From NCBI RefSeq assembly GCF_009729555.1, contig NZ_WODC01000001.1, forward strand, positions 682,001-746,000: a stretch of 64,000 bases of DNA. Direction: 5' to 3'. Below are positions 15,443-23,573 of this stretch, one piece after another. Position 1 is the stretch's first letter; every line of letters begins with the position of its first letter. This DNA comes from Pseudodesulfovibrio alkaliphilus. GTDB taxonomy: Bacteria > Desulfobacterota > Desulfovibrionia > Desulfovibrionales > Desulfovibrionaceae. Under the pieces are notes generated by a model. It was given only the letters and a program-made list of their open reading frames with translations, was not told where the DNA came from and did not search any database. A program made the position numbers and the translations under genes.

Positions 15443-16090
15443 ATGCGATTTTTTCTGGATACGGCCAATGTGGAGCAGATTCGCGAGGTGAAGGAACTGG
15501 GTCTGCTTGACGGCGTGACCACCAATCCGACCATCATGGCCCGCGAGGGGGGCGACTGGCGCACCCAGGCCGAGCGCATCTGCTCCCTGGTGGACGGCCC
15601 GGTGAGCCTCGAGGTGATCGCCACCACCCACGAGGAGATGATCAAGGAGGCCAAGGATCTGGTCTCCTTCGGCGAAAACGTGGTGGTCAAGATCCCGCTG
15701 ATCGCCGAGGGGCTCAAGGCCATGCGCGAGCTTGCCGAGCGCGGCATCCGGGTCAACGCCACCCTGGTTTTCTCCCCGGCCCAGGCGCTGCTGGCGGCCA
15801 AGCTGGGCGCGGCCTACGTCTCGCCCTTCGTGGGGCGGCTGGACGGCCTCTCCCAGAGCGGCATGGAGTGCGTGGAGCAGATACGAACCATGTTCGACAA
15901 CTACGACTTCAAGACCCAGATCCTGGTGGCCAGCGTACGCCACCCCCTGCATGTGCTGGACGCGGCCCTCATCGGCGCGGACGTGGTCACCCTGCCCTAC
16001 GCCACCCTGACCCAGCTCATCCGCCACCCCCTGACCGACTCCGGCCTGGCCGCCTTCCTGTCCGACTGGGAGGCGTATCAGAAGGGGTAA
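15443..16090 (+). CDS. fsa: transaldolase / fructose-6-phosphate aldolase family protein, 215 aa
   Basis: Short-form transaldolase (TalC/Fsa group): MRFFLDTANVEQIREV, then DGVTTNPTIMA. The Schiff-base lysine lies in VVVKIPL (about residue 84), and the end of the barrel reads VASVRHP and GADVVTLPY. It is a cytoplasmic TIM barrel acting on C3 aldol donors of the pentose-phosphate pathway; sequence alone does not separate transaldolase from F6P aldolase. The ATG follows AAGGAGG at 15432. It is a single gene with its own promoter, just left of the AT-rich restriction-modification islet. Confidence 0.88.
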   Translation: MRFFLDTANVEQIREVKELGLLDGVTTNPTIMAREGGDWRTQAERICSLVDGPVSLEVIATTHEEMIKEAKDLVSFGENVVVKIPLIAEGLKAMRELAERGIRVNATLVFSPAQALLAAKLGAAYVSPFVGRLDGLSQSGMECVEQIRTMFDNYDFKTQILVASVRHPLHVLDAALIGADVVTLPYATLTQLIRHPLTDSGLAAFLSDWEAYQKG

Positions 16091-16335
16091 GGGGGGAGGG
16101 CAGAAGCTTGGAACACTCGAGATTAGGTCGCCCCTAAAATTCTCCTATCCATCTGATCAGTTACTAGACTATTCCGAAGTTTCTGCGATGTGTCAGCGGG
16201 TACCAAAGAATTTGAGTAGGCGAGTTCAGCCGGGAATCTCCTTGAAGCTGAAGCGATTTGGCTTGAAAAGCGGCTTGTTACCCGTTATTTTCTTTTATCG
16301 TTTTTTATAAGGAAATCAAAGAAACTCTGGCGAAC

Positions 16336-16545
16336 ATGGTTCCAAAAGGCGAACTGCTTACCATGGAGGAGCTTTCTGGTGATCTGAAGATGAGCCGAAG
16401 CACGCTTTACCAAATGACCAAGAAAGGCGAGCTACCCGACTCCAAAATTAGAACACAATAACACTTCGGCCGAGACAGAATTGAGGCATTGATGGAATAT
16501 TATTCTAATAGCCCAGAACACAAAGCAGGGACGAATATAAAATGA
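16336..16545 (+). pseudogene. helix-turn-helix (excisionase/HTH_17-like) gene interrupted by an in-frame TAA
   Basis: Translation from ATG 16336 gives a typical HTH_17 protein: ELLTMEELSGDLKMSRSTLY, then QMTKKGELPDSK. It meets TAA at 16459-16461. In the same frame after the stop the family pattern resumes (HFGRDRIEALMEYYSN) and runs to a TGA that overlaps the methyltransferase ATG by four bases (ATGA). In intact relatives the stop position normally carries an aromatic residue before R/H-F. The visible remnant is a 41-residue peptide. It was probably a control protein for this restriction-modification unit. Confidence 0.6.
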
Positions 16546-17426
16546 GCCAAAAGTTTCACGACAGAGGCGACCATATAATTTACCATGGTGACGCATTAGA
16601 CGTGCTAAATTCGTCAATACCAACTGAGTCTGTTGATTTGATTTTTGCTGATCCGCCATACAACATCGGCAAGAGATTCTCTCAGTTTGAAGACTGTTGG
16701 CCTTCAGAAACTGAATACGTAGAGTGGTCTTACAAGTGGATCGATGAGTGCATTAGGATCCTTAAACCTTCAGGAACTATATACTTGATGACTAGCACTC
16801 AGGCGATGCCATATTTTGATCTTTATGTAAGAAGCAAGCTTTCAATTCTTAGCCGAATTGTTTGGTATTACGATAGCTCAGGAGTACAGGCAAAAAAGCA
16901 TTATGGCTCTCTGTACGAGCCCATTTTGCATTGCGTGAAGGACAAAAAGTCCTATTGCTTTAATACCAATGAAATTCTCGTTGAAGCGAAGACTGGAGCA
17001 AAACGTAATTTAATCGATTATCGCGGAGTAGTTCCCAAGCCATATAACACTAAAAAAGTACCTGGTAATGTTTGGGAATTCCCAAGAGTGCGCTATCGTA
17101 TGGATGAATACGAAAAGCACCCTTCTCAAAAGCCAGAAGCATTACTTGAAAGAATAATTCTGGCCAGCAGCAGAAAAGGCGATACTGTTCTTGATCCATT
17201 TTCCGGCACCTTCACAACCGGAATAGTCTCTAAAAAGCTGGGCCGGAAAAGCATCAGTATAGAGTCGCAGGAAGAATACGTAAAAATTGGCTTGCGGCGT
17301 GTTTTGGGCCATAAGGAATATCAAGGAGAACATCTCTCGTCCGTGACGAAAAACACAACAATGAAAAATGGGCGCAGCGCAAAGCATGGTGTAGAGATGG
17401 GAGATCTTTTCAATGTCAATTGTTAA
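16542..17426 (+). CDS. site-specific DNA N6-adenine methyltransferase (N6_N4_Mtase, beta-type order), 294 aa
   Basis: The catalytic DPPYN lies at residues 37-41, near the N-terminus. The SAM-binding motif comes late (VLDPFSGTFTTG, F220-G222), the beta-class order also seen in HinfI- and RsrI-type enzymes. DPPY implies transfer of methyl to exocyclic N of adenine (or cytosine N4). It protects the host sequence from the endonuclease encoded by the next gene, whose start overlaps its last 14 bases. The start overlaps the stop of the broken HTH frame. Recognition sequence cannot be read from the protein. Confidence 0.88.
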   Translation: MSQKFHDRGDHIIYHGDALDVLNSSIPTESVDLIFADPPYNIGKRFSQFEDCWPSETEYVEWSYKWIDECIRILKPSGTIYLMTSTQAMPYFDLYVRSKLSILSRIVWYYDSSGVQAKKHYGSLYEPILHCVKDKKSYCFNTNEILVEAKTGAKRNLIDYRGVVPKPYNTKKVPGNVWEFPRVRYRMDEYEKHPSQKPEALLERIILASSRKGDTVLDPFSGTFTTGIVSKKLGRKSISIESQEEYVKIGLRRVLGHKEYQGEHLSSVTKNTTMKNGRSAKHGVEMGDLFNVNC

Positions 17427-18564
17427 TCACGACTTCACGGACAGAATCATTGAAATCCTCAACCTCCATTCCGGCGGAAGCGGTAGATTGCTGCTGAAAA
17501 ACTCCGAACTTATCCAGTACCTTAATATCAAGACCAAGGCTGCTAATCGTGGATCTAAATCACGGGCAGGGCTTGCAAACCATTACGCTATTTACGTACT
17601 GGTTGAGGATTATATCAACGGTGGATTTAACACTATCAATGGCTACGCAGATTACGATGGAGCAAAATTTTGTGATCTCTTTCGTCGCCAAAGAGAGCTA
17701 CCCTTCGGTAGCAAATTACAAAACCATGCTTTAAACCATCGCCTCAATGAAGAGTTTAGGAAATACTTTCCTTCTTGTGAAAATCTCCCAATAATTAGAG
17801 ACGTAGGAAGCAATAGATATTGGATAAACGAAAAGCTTCTTCTTGCTGATTTGAACGAGAGGCAGATTAATCTTGCTGTCCCCATCAAGGAGATTATTGA
17901 AGCCTATATAAAAGCACGTAAGAGTGCCTTTTCTGAATTTATGAATTACTGCCAAGAGATTGTTGACATTCAGGAAAACTCTCCAGAAAAGGCTATCGAC
18001 TTCATAAAAGGGCTGTTCAGACCCAATGTTGATGCAAGGATTTTTGAAATTGCAAGTTTCGCAGTACTTAAGCAATATTATGCAGATCGGCGCATATACT
18101 GGGGATGGTCACCTGAAGAGTTAATTGAGGAGTCACTTGTCCTGTATAAAACCGGAAGAACAAATGCCAATGATGGCGGAATAGACTTCGTTATGCGTCC
18201 GCTTGGACGATTCTTTCAAGTCACTGAGACTGTTGATGCTGGTAAATATTTTTTGGACATTGACAAGGTTCAAAGATACCCCATCACATTTGTTGTGAAA
18301 ACTAACGAATCTTGCGCCGAAATCCTAAAAAAAATTGAACTTCAAGCAGAGGCTAAATACCAAATAAAAGCGATTGTGAAAAAATACATCGAATCCGTTG
18401 AAGAAATTATTAACATTCCTCGATTAATGGCTATTTTTAAAAGCGTTCTCGGGTCAGGCAAAGGATCGAATGTTGTAGAGGAAATAATTCTTCAAAGCAG
18501 AGTCGAGTTTAATATTGAAGCTGAGGAGCAGGATGTCCTCACTTTTAAAAACGCTGACATGTAA
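17413..18564 (+). CDS. probable type II restriction endonuclease, 383 aa
   Basis: No nuclease family is certain by eye, but position and layout are those of the cognate enzyme: it overlaps the methyltransferase by 14 bases and shares its AT-rich codon use. A PD-(D/E)xK-like core may lie at residues 250-272: GRTNANDGGIDF (D258) followed by GRFFQVTE, with Q269 where the second acidic residue usually stands and T271 in place of the lysine. The N-terminal region is mixed helical. It could be an ApaLI-like or similar specialised family. If the core is degenerate the enzyme may be inactive, which a plain reading cannot decide. Confidence 0.65.
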   Translation: MSIVNHDFTDRIIEILNLHSGGSGRLLLKNSELIQYLNIKTKAANRGSKSRAGLANHYAIYVLVEDYINGGFNTINGYADYDGAKFCDLFRRQRELPFGSKLQNHALNHRLNEEFRKYFPSCENLPIIRDVGSNRYWINEKLLLADLNERQINLAVPIKEIIEAYIKARKSAFSEFMNYCQEIVDIQENSPEKAIDFIKGLFRPNVDARIFEIASFAVLKQYYADRRIYWGWSPEELIEESLVLYKTGRTNANDGGIDFVMRPLGRFFQVTETVDAGKYFLDIDKVQRYPITFVVKTNESCAEILKKIELQAEAKYQIKAIVKKYIESVEEIINIPRLMAIFKSVLGSGKGSNVVEEIILQSRVEFNIEAEEQDVLTFKNADM

Positions 18565-18598
18565 GCACAAGAATTACTTCACCCCCCTTCGCCGCGTC

Positions 18599-19369
18599 TC
18601 ACGCAGTGTCGATCTCCACCCCGACCGGGCAGTGGTCCGAGCCGGGCACTTCGGGCTCTATCCAGGCGCGTGTTACCTTGGGGCGCAGCTCCTCGGAGAC
18701 GAAGAAGTAGTCGATGCGCCAGCCCGCGTTGTTCTGGCGGGCGTTGAAGCGGTAGGACCACCATGAGTAGTGGCCGGGGCCGTCCTCGAACAGGCGAAAG
18801 GTGTCCACATAACCGTGGGCGATGAAGCGGTCGATCCAGGCCCGCTCCTCGGGCAGGAAGCCGGAGCGCTCCGCATTGGCCTTGGGGTTCTTGAGGTCGA
18901 TCTCGCAGTGGGCGGTGTTGAAGTCGCCGCCGACCACGATGGGTTTGGTCCTGCGCAGGGCCTCGGCATGGTCCAGGAAGGCGTCGTAGAAGCCCATCTT
19001 GAAGGCGAGACGATCGTCGCCCATCTGGCCGTTGGGGAAGTAGATGTTGAAGAGGTGGAACTCGGGATATTCCAGATGCAGCACACGCCCCTCGTCACGG
19101 AAGCGGGCGTCGGGCAGCCCGGTGGTCACGGCCAGGGGCTCGGGATTGGCGAAGCAGGCCACCCCGGAGTAGCCCTTTTTCTTCTTGGACCAGTTCCAGT
19201 AGTGGTTGGCGTAGGCGTCGGGCTCGCGTTCCCCGGGCGCGAGCTGGTCCGGGTGGACCTTGGTCTCCTGAAGCATGACAATATCGCCGCCGCAGCCGTC
19301 CAGCCAGTCGCGAAAGTTCTTCCTGAGCACAGCCCGGTAGCCGTTGACGTTCCAGGAGTAAATGATCAC
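18599..19369 (-). CDS. xth: exodeoxyribonuclease III, 256 aa
   Basis: AP endonuclease and 3'-5' exonuclease of base-excision repair (endonuclease/exonuclease/phosphatase fold). Motifs in order: IIYSWNVNGYRAV, MLQETKVHPDQL, GYSGVACF, VGGDFNTAHCEIDL, WRIDYFFVSEEL and GSDHCPVGVEI with the catalytic Asp-His. The GTG start (residue V12 of the longer frame) lies eight bases after GGAGG. An ATG further upstream would add 11 residues that are not part of the fold. It is a single gene whose stop faces the restriction endonuclease gene 34 bases away. Confidence 0.93.
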   Translation of the reverse strand: MIIYSWNVNGYRAVLRKNFRDWLDGCGGDIVMLQETKVHPDQLAPGEREPDAYANHYWNWSKKKKGYSGVACFANPEPLAVTTGLPDARFRDEGRVLHLEYPEFHLFNIYFPNGQMGDDRLAFKMGFYDAFLDHAEALRRTKPIVVGGDFNTAHCEIDLKNPKANAERSGFLPEERAWIDRFIAHGYVDTFRLFEDGPGHYSWWSYRFNARQNNAGWRIDYFFVSEELRPKVTRAWIEPEVPGSDHCPVGVEIDTA

Positions 19370-19484
19370 GCGCACACCTCCAATGGCAAAGGGGAACCGC
19401 ATCCCGGTTCCCCTCGCAAGCGCCGGTCGCCCGGCGAAATTCCCTCTGCCGCTCCGCCCCGAAGGACGGCGGACGGCACGCCGA

Positions 19485-19571
19485 CTAATCCTCGCTGGGA
19501 GTGCTGACCTTGATCATCACCAGCGCAGCGATGGTCATGCCCAGGCCCAGGAAAAACCAGAAGAAACCCAT
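19485..19571 (-). CDS. 28-residue single-span membrane protein
   Basis: MGFFWFFLGLGMTIAALVMI followed by KVSTPSED. The ATG is preceded by AACAGGAGGATGTGGTT, a strong ribosome site, whereas the longer open frame has none near its start. The layout is one hydrophobic helix with a short acidic cytoplasmic or periplasmic tail. It lies between xth and the flavoprotein gene and is not overlapped by either. Function is unknown. The clean ribosome site and membrane helix are the evidence that it is real. Confidence 0.5.
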   Translation of the reverse strand: MGFFWFFLGLGMTIAALVMIKVSTPSED

Positions 19572-19684
19572 AACCACATCCTCCTGTTTGCTTGGTCGAA
19601 CCCTATTCCTAGCAGAAACCTTCATGAATGAAAAGACGGTTTTGCCCTCTGGCCCGGCAGGTCCAAGCCTGATACTGTCGCCCC

Positions 19685-20878
19685 ATGCCGACGCCAGCGC
19701 CATATGACGCCATCATCCTCGGGGCCGGGGCCTCGGGGCTCTTCTGCGCCCAGAGGGCGGCCGGGCGCGGGCTGCGGGTGGCAGTAATCGATCACGCGGA
19801 CAAGCCAGCACGCAAGGTCCGCATCTCCGGCGGCGGCATGGGCAACTTCACCAACCTTCACGCCTCGTCCGCCAACTACCTCTGCGCCAATCCCCACTTC
19901 GTCAAATCCGCCCTGGCCCGGCTCTCGCCCTGGGATGTCATCGATTTCCTCACAAGACTCGGGGTGACGTATGAGGAGCGCGAGCACGGCCAGCTCTTCA
20001 CCCTGACCGGGGCCGGTCATCTGGCAGGCATTCTGGTGGACCGCTGCCGCAAACTCGGCGCGTATCTGCTCACGGGCCGGAAAATCGAGTCCGTGGACGG
20101 CCCCGGCCCGTTTCGCGTGGTCGCGGGCGGCGAGTCCCTGGAGGCGGCGGCACTGGTACTGGCCCTGGGGGGCCCCTCCTGGCCCCAGGCCGGGGCCACT
20201 GACCTCGGATTCCGGCTGGCCCGGCGGTTCGGTCTGGCCCTTGTCAACCCAAGGCCCGGACTGGTGCCCATGACCCTGGGCCCGGCCGACCGGGAGCGCT
20301 TTGCCCCGCTGGCTGGCAACGCCCTGCCCGTGACCATCGAATGCGGCCCGGTCCGCTTCACCGATCCCCTGCTCTTCACCCACAGGGGTATCTCCGGCCC
20401 TGCCGTGCTTCAGATCTCGTCCTACTGGCGCGAGGGCGAGCCTGTGACCATCGACTTCCTGCCCCAAGGCCGCGTGGCCGACCTGATGGAGGGCAACCGC
20501 TCGTCCTCCATGCTGTTACGCACCCTGCTCGGCCGGGCGCTGCCAAAACGGCTGGTTCAGACCCTCCTGCCCGAAGCCCTGGCCTCTGCAGAGGTGCGTC
20601 GGCTGGACAGACGGCAGGTCGAGGAGGCGGCGGGACTGGTCCACGGCCTGACCATCACCCCGTCCGGGACCGAAGGCTACGCCAAGGCCGAAGTGACCGT
20701 GGGCGGGGTGGATACCGCGAACATCTCGTCCAAGACCTTTGCCTGCGCCAACGTGCCCGGCCTGCACGTCATCGGCGAGACCCTGGACGTGACCGGCCAC
20801 CTGGGCGGCTTCAACCTGCACTGGGCCTTTGCCTCGGCCGCGGCCTGCGCCGACGCCCTGCCCGGCGGAAACGGGTAG
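19685..20878 (+). CDS. HI0933/BaiN-like FAD-dependent oxidoreductase, 397 aa
   Basis: Flavoprotein with a dinucleotide fold at the N-terminus (DAIILGAGASGLFCAQRAAG). The family signature KVRISGGGMGNFTN comes next (usually SGGGRCN, here GMGN). THRGISGPAVLQIS lies mid-protein, and the FAD-binding end reads GETLDVTGHLGGFNLHWAFA. The length is normal for the family. Members are annotated as NAD(P)/FAD-dependent oxidoreductases or BaiN-like; the substrate is unknown. It is a single plus-strand gene converging on cmk, with a hairpin between them. Confidence 0.85.
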   Translation: MPTPAPYDAIILGAGASGLFCAQRAAGRGLRVAVIDHADKPARKVRISGGGMGNFTNLHASSANYLCANPHFVKSALARLSPWDVIDFLTRLGVTYEEREHGQLFTLTGAGHLAGILVDRCRKLGAYLLTGRKIESVDGPGPFRVVAGGESLEAAALVLALGGPSWPQAGATDLGFRLARRFGLALVNPRPGLVPMTLGPADRERFAPLAGNALPVTIECGPVRFTDPLLFTHRGISGPAVLQISSYWREGEPVTIDFLPQGRVADLMEGNRSSSMLLRTLLGRALPKRLVQTLLPEALASAEVRRLDRRQVEEAAGLVHGLTITPSGTEGYAKAEVTVGGVDTANISSKTFACANVPGLHVIGETLDVTGHLGGFNLHWAFASAAACADALPGGNG

Positions 20879-20900
20879 CGAAACCAAAGGCAAACAGCCC

Positions 20901-20919
20901 CTCTTGCCCGAGGCAAGAG
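20901..20919. terminator. stem-loop between convergent flavoprotein and cmk genes
   Basis: CTCTTGCC and GGCAAGAG (8 bp) flank a 3-base loop, CGA. No T-run follows. Confidence 0.5.
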
Positions 20920-20948
20920 AGACCGATGGAAACCCAAGGATTGCGGAA

Positions 20949-21611
20949 TCAGCCGCGTATTCCCCGGACCAGGGCGGCGAAGACCTGCTCCTGGCCGAGG
21001 TTGGTGGTGTCGATGATCACCGCGTCGGGCGCGGGCTTGAGAGGCGCTTCGGCCCGATTGCGGTCCTGGTGGTCGCGCCGGGCGATCTGCTCGCGCAGTT
21101 CGTCGAAATCGGCCGTTTTCCCCATGCCCGCCAATTGGCGCAGACGGCGCCGGGCGCGTTCGTCGGCCGTGGCGTCGAGGAAGAACTTGCACCGGGCGGC
21201 GGGGAAGACCACGCTGCCCATGTCGCGCCCCTCGGCCACCAGGGAAAAACGCTGGCCAAGGGTCTGCTGGGCGGCCTTGAGACTGGCCCGGACCACGGGG
21301 AGCACCGCGATGTTCGAGGCCCACATGGCCACCTGCTCGGAGCGCACCTCGTCACCGATGGGTACGCCGTCCAGGGAAAGAACCGAATCCTCGCCGATGC
21401 CGGACAGGGAAAACTCCATCCCGGCCAGATCAACCGTCAACCTGGCATCGCCCCGCTCCCAGGCCCCGTCGCCCAGCCGCCAGGCCACGGCCCGGAACAT
21501 GGCCCCGGTATCGAGATAGGGGATGGATAGTTCCCGAGCCAGCCGCTTGGCCATGGTGGACTTGCCCACCCCTGCCGGGCCGTCGAGGGTAACGATGAGC
21601 GGATCAGCCAT
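20949..21611 (-). CDS. cmk: cytidylate kinase, 220 aa
   Basis: Phosphorylates CMP and dCMP with ATP. The P-loop is at the start (VTLDGPAGVGKSTMAKRLA), followed by YLDTGAMFRAVAW, VAEGRDMGSVVFP and the lid FFLDATADERARRR, ending with RRDHQDRNRAEAPL. All hallmarks are present at normal length. The true start is the ATG giving MADPLIV, eight bases inside the end of hisC. The longer frame upstream is a shadow of hisC. The gene forms a two-gene operon with hisC. Confidence 0.93.
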   Translation of the reverse strand: MADPLIVTLDGPAGVGKSTMAKRLARELSIPYLDTGAMFRAVAWRLGDGAWERGDARLTVDLAGMEFSLSGIGEDSVLSLDGVPIGDEVRSEQVAMWASNIAVLPVVRASLKAAQQTLGQRFSLVAEGRDMGSVVFPAARCKFFLDATADERARRRLRQLAGMGKTADFDELREQIARRDHQDRNRAEAPLKPAPDAVIIDTTNLGQEQVFAALVRGIRG

Positions 21612-22704
21612 CAAGCACCTCGGCCAGAGCGGCGAAGAAGGCCCGATTTTCGGCATCGGTGCCCATATTGACCCGGATGTATTCGCCCAGGCCGAAACTG
21701 GCCAGGGGACGGACGATGAAGCCCCGTTCAAGGAGCGACTCGAACACCTGCCGGGCGGGCATGGGCGGCTCGAACATGACGAAATTGGCCTGACTGGGCC
21801 AGACCCGGCAGCCGATGCGGGGCAGCTCATTCAGAAAAAACTCGCGCCCGCGCATGACCGTGGCCAGGGTCTCGTTGTAGAAGGTGTCGTCGTCAAGGGC
21901 GGCCAGGGCGGCCTCCTCGGCCAGCAGGTTGACGGTAAAGGGGATGCGCGAGTTTTTCATGTGCGCAGCCACCTGGGCAGGCATGAGGCCGTAACCGACG
22001 CGCAGCCCGGCCAGCCCGTAGGCTTTGGAAAAGGTACGCAGGACCACGAGGTTCTCGAAGCGGTCAAATGCCTGGACAGGGGTATATGACTCGGGGGGCC
22101 AGACAAAGTCGATATACGCCTCGTCCACCACCAGCAGGCAGTCGGGCGGCAGCACCCCGGCCAGGACAGAGAGGTCTTCGGCGCTGGCGGCCTGCCCCGT
22201 GGGATTGTCCGGGCTGGTGACAAAGACCATGATGGTGTTCTCGTCGGCTGCCTCGGCCATGGCGTCCAGCGGCAGCTCGAAGGCCGCGCCCCGCGGCACC
22301 TCGCGGTACTCCACCCCGGACAGCTTCGCGCACATGCGGTACATGGAAAAACTGTGCTCGTAGCAGATCACGTTGCTCTTGCCCGGCACGGCCCGGATGC
22401 GAAAGAGCATGTCGATGATCTCGTCGCTGCCGTTGCCCGCCACCACGCACTCGGACGGCACACCCACGGCACGGGCTATGGCTTCCACCAGCCTTGGCGA
22501 ATGGTTCTCGGGATAGCGGAAGACGCGGGCCGCGTGCTGCGCGAGAACTTTCCGAACCACGGGCGAAACGCCAAGGGGGTTCTCGTTGCTGGCCAGCTTG
22601 ATGACGGTGTCGAGCCCGTACAGCTCCTTGATCCGCTCAATGGTCAGGCCCGGCGTGTACGGGCTGAAATCCCGTATCTCGGGACGGACGCTGAAATCTC
22701 TCAT
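21604..22704 (-). CDS. hisC: histidinol-phosphate aminotransferase, 366 aa
   Basis: PLP-dependent fold-type I aminotransferase of histidine biosynthesis. Visible: IKLASNENPLGVSP, VAGNGSDEIIDML, FVTSPDNPTGQAAS, VVDEAYIDF (PLP Asp) and the Schiff-base lysine in RTFSKAYGLAGLRVGYG. HisC-type enzymes can also act on aromatic keto acids. I start at ATG 22704 (MRDFSVRPEIRDFSPYTPG), preceded by GGGGGT. It overlaps cmk by eight bases and is the first gene of that operon. Confidence 0.92.
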   Translation of the reverse strand: MRDFSVRPEIRDFSPYTPGLTIERIKELYGLDTVIKLASNENPLGVSPVVRKVLAQHAARVFRYPENHSPRLVEAIARAVGVPSECVVAGNGSDEIIDMLFRIRAVPGKSNVICYEHSFSMYRMCAKLSGVEYREVPRGAAFELPLDAMAEAADENTIMVFVTSPDNPTGQAASAEDLSVLAGVLPPDCLLVVDEAYIDFVWPPESYTPVQAFDRFENLVVLRTFSKAYGLAGLRVGYGLMPAQVAAHMKNSRIPFTVNLLAEEAALAALDDDTFYNETLATVMRGREFFLNELPRIGCRVWPSQANFVMFEPPMPARQVFESLLERGFIVRPLASFGLGEYIRVNMGTDAENRAFFAALAEVLDG

Positions 22705-22757
22705 GAGTACCCCCAAAATGGTGTCTGACCCGGCGGCGGCAAGGCCGCGGCATGGCA

Positions 22758-22783
22758 AAGGGAACGGCCGGAGCCGTTCCCTT
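22758..22783 (-). terminator. rho-independent terminator of uspA
   Basis: AAGGGAACGGC and GCCGTTCCCTT form an 11-bp stem with a 4-base loop. On the minus strand TTTG follows directly. It lies 30 bases after the uspA stop and ahead of hisC. Confidence 0.75.
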
Positions 22784-22814
22784 ATAATCTTTACCGTGTC
22801 CAGTAAAGGGCGGG

Positions 22815-23255
22815 CTAGCTGGGCCGGACCGTGAGCACAGGAACCTTGGATGCCTTGACCACCTTCTCGGCCACCGAGCCGAAGAGAATGCGGTCGATGC
22901 CCTTGCGGCCATGAGTGCCCATGACGATCATGTCGCACTTCTCAGCCTCGGCAATGGCCAGGATCTCCTCGGCCGGATAGCCGGTGACGACCTTGCCCAC
23001 CGTGGCAGAGTCCTTGAAGTTGTCCTTGACGAACTCGTTCATGGTGTCCTCGGCTCCGGTGACGATCTCTCCCACGAAGTTCTCAATGGAGCTTGGGGGG
23101 ACGTGAAAACCCACATACTGACTCAAGGACGGCGCCACATACAGCACCAGCACCTGTCCGCCAGCGCACCCGGCAATCATGTTCGCGTACTCGGCCACCT
23201 TGGGGCTGTAGTCAGAAAAATCCACCGCGCACAACACTTTCTTCACATTGGCCAT
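22815..23255 (-). CDS. universal stress protein (UspA family), 146 aa
   Basis: Single UspA domain: VKKVLCAVDFSDYSPKVAEY at the N-terminus and the ATP-binding G-x2-G-x9-G(S) pattern near the C-terminus (MGTHGRKGIDRILFGSVAEK). The intact glycine motif indicates an ATP-binding member. The start at MANVKK follows AAGGAGAG; the 22 codons upstream are not part of the domain. It is a single gene with its own terminator. Role: cytoplasmic stress-linked nucleotide-binding protein, partner unknown. Confidence 0.9.
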   Translation of the reverse strand: MANVKKVLCAVDFSDYSPKVAEYANMIAGCAGGQVLVLYVAPSLSQYVGFHVPPSSIENFVGEIVTGAEDTMNEFVKDNFKDSATVGKVVTGYPAEEILAIAEAEKCDMIVMGTHGRKGIDRILFGSVAEKVVKASKVPVLTVRPS

Positions 23256-23520
23256 CGTCGCTCTCCTTGTCTTGCGGTTACACACCCCCTCACACAGCCC
23301 GCGCAACGCGCCAAAGCGCACACCGCGCCGTGCCAGGGACTGGATATTCGGAGTCTTACATCTATTTTTTGCCAGAGGCCGAGGAGATAGACAACCATTA
23401 TTTTGTCCTTTACTCTCTTAGGCGGGGCGTGGATGTCGCACCTTCCGGCATCGGCACTTTTTTCCTACTCCTCTTCCAGGGAAATGCAATCTTTCCGAGC
23501 CGATGCACCACCACTCCCCC
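23256..23520. other. intergenic region upstream of uspA
   Basis: No coding sequence is credible. It contains the uspA leader on the minus strand and AT-rich stretches at 23355-23420 and 23455-23475. I see no clear -35/-10 pair. Confidence 0.4.
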
Positions 23521-23537
23521 CTGGCAAGCTCCTTGCA
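23521..23537 (+). promoter_or_regulatory. sigma-54 promoter
   Basis: CTGGCAAGCTCCTTGCA matches YTGGCA-N6-TTGCW, with the GG and GC dinucleotides exactly 12 bases apart (-24/-12). Transcription would begin near 23549, 25 bases before the next start codon. The same promoter type precedes fliK and flagellin in this window. Confidence 0.7.
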
Positions 23538-23573
23538 TAAACTGAGGCAAACCACAGGATAGGAGTGCGAATC

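Larger units (their letters stand above)
16091..18598. other. AT-rich horizontally acquired restriction-modification islet
   Basis: Base composition falls sharply just after the transaldolase stop and returns to GC-rich just before the xth stop. Codon use inside is AT-ending, unlike both flanks. The islet holds a broken helix-turn-helix gene, a methyltransferase and a probable endonuclease, all on the plus strand. I see no integrase, transposase, tRNA or clear direct repeats at the edges, so the insertion route is unknown. The first 245 bases are non-coding, with a T-rich tract at 16288-16310. Confidence 0.7.

Noticed and set aside
16091-18598. Prophage or integrative element at the AT-rich islet
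   Set aside because: No integrase, transposase, tRNA or convincing attachment repeats at either edge.
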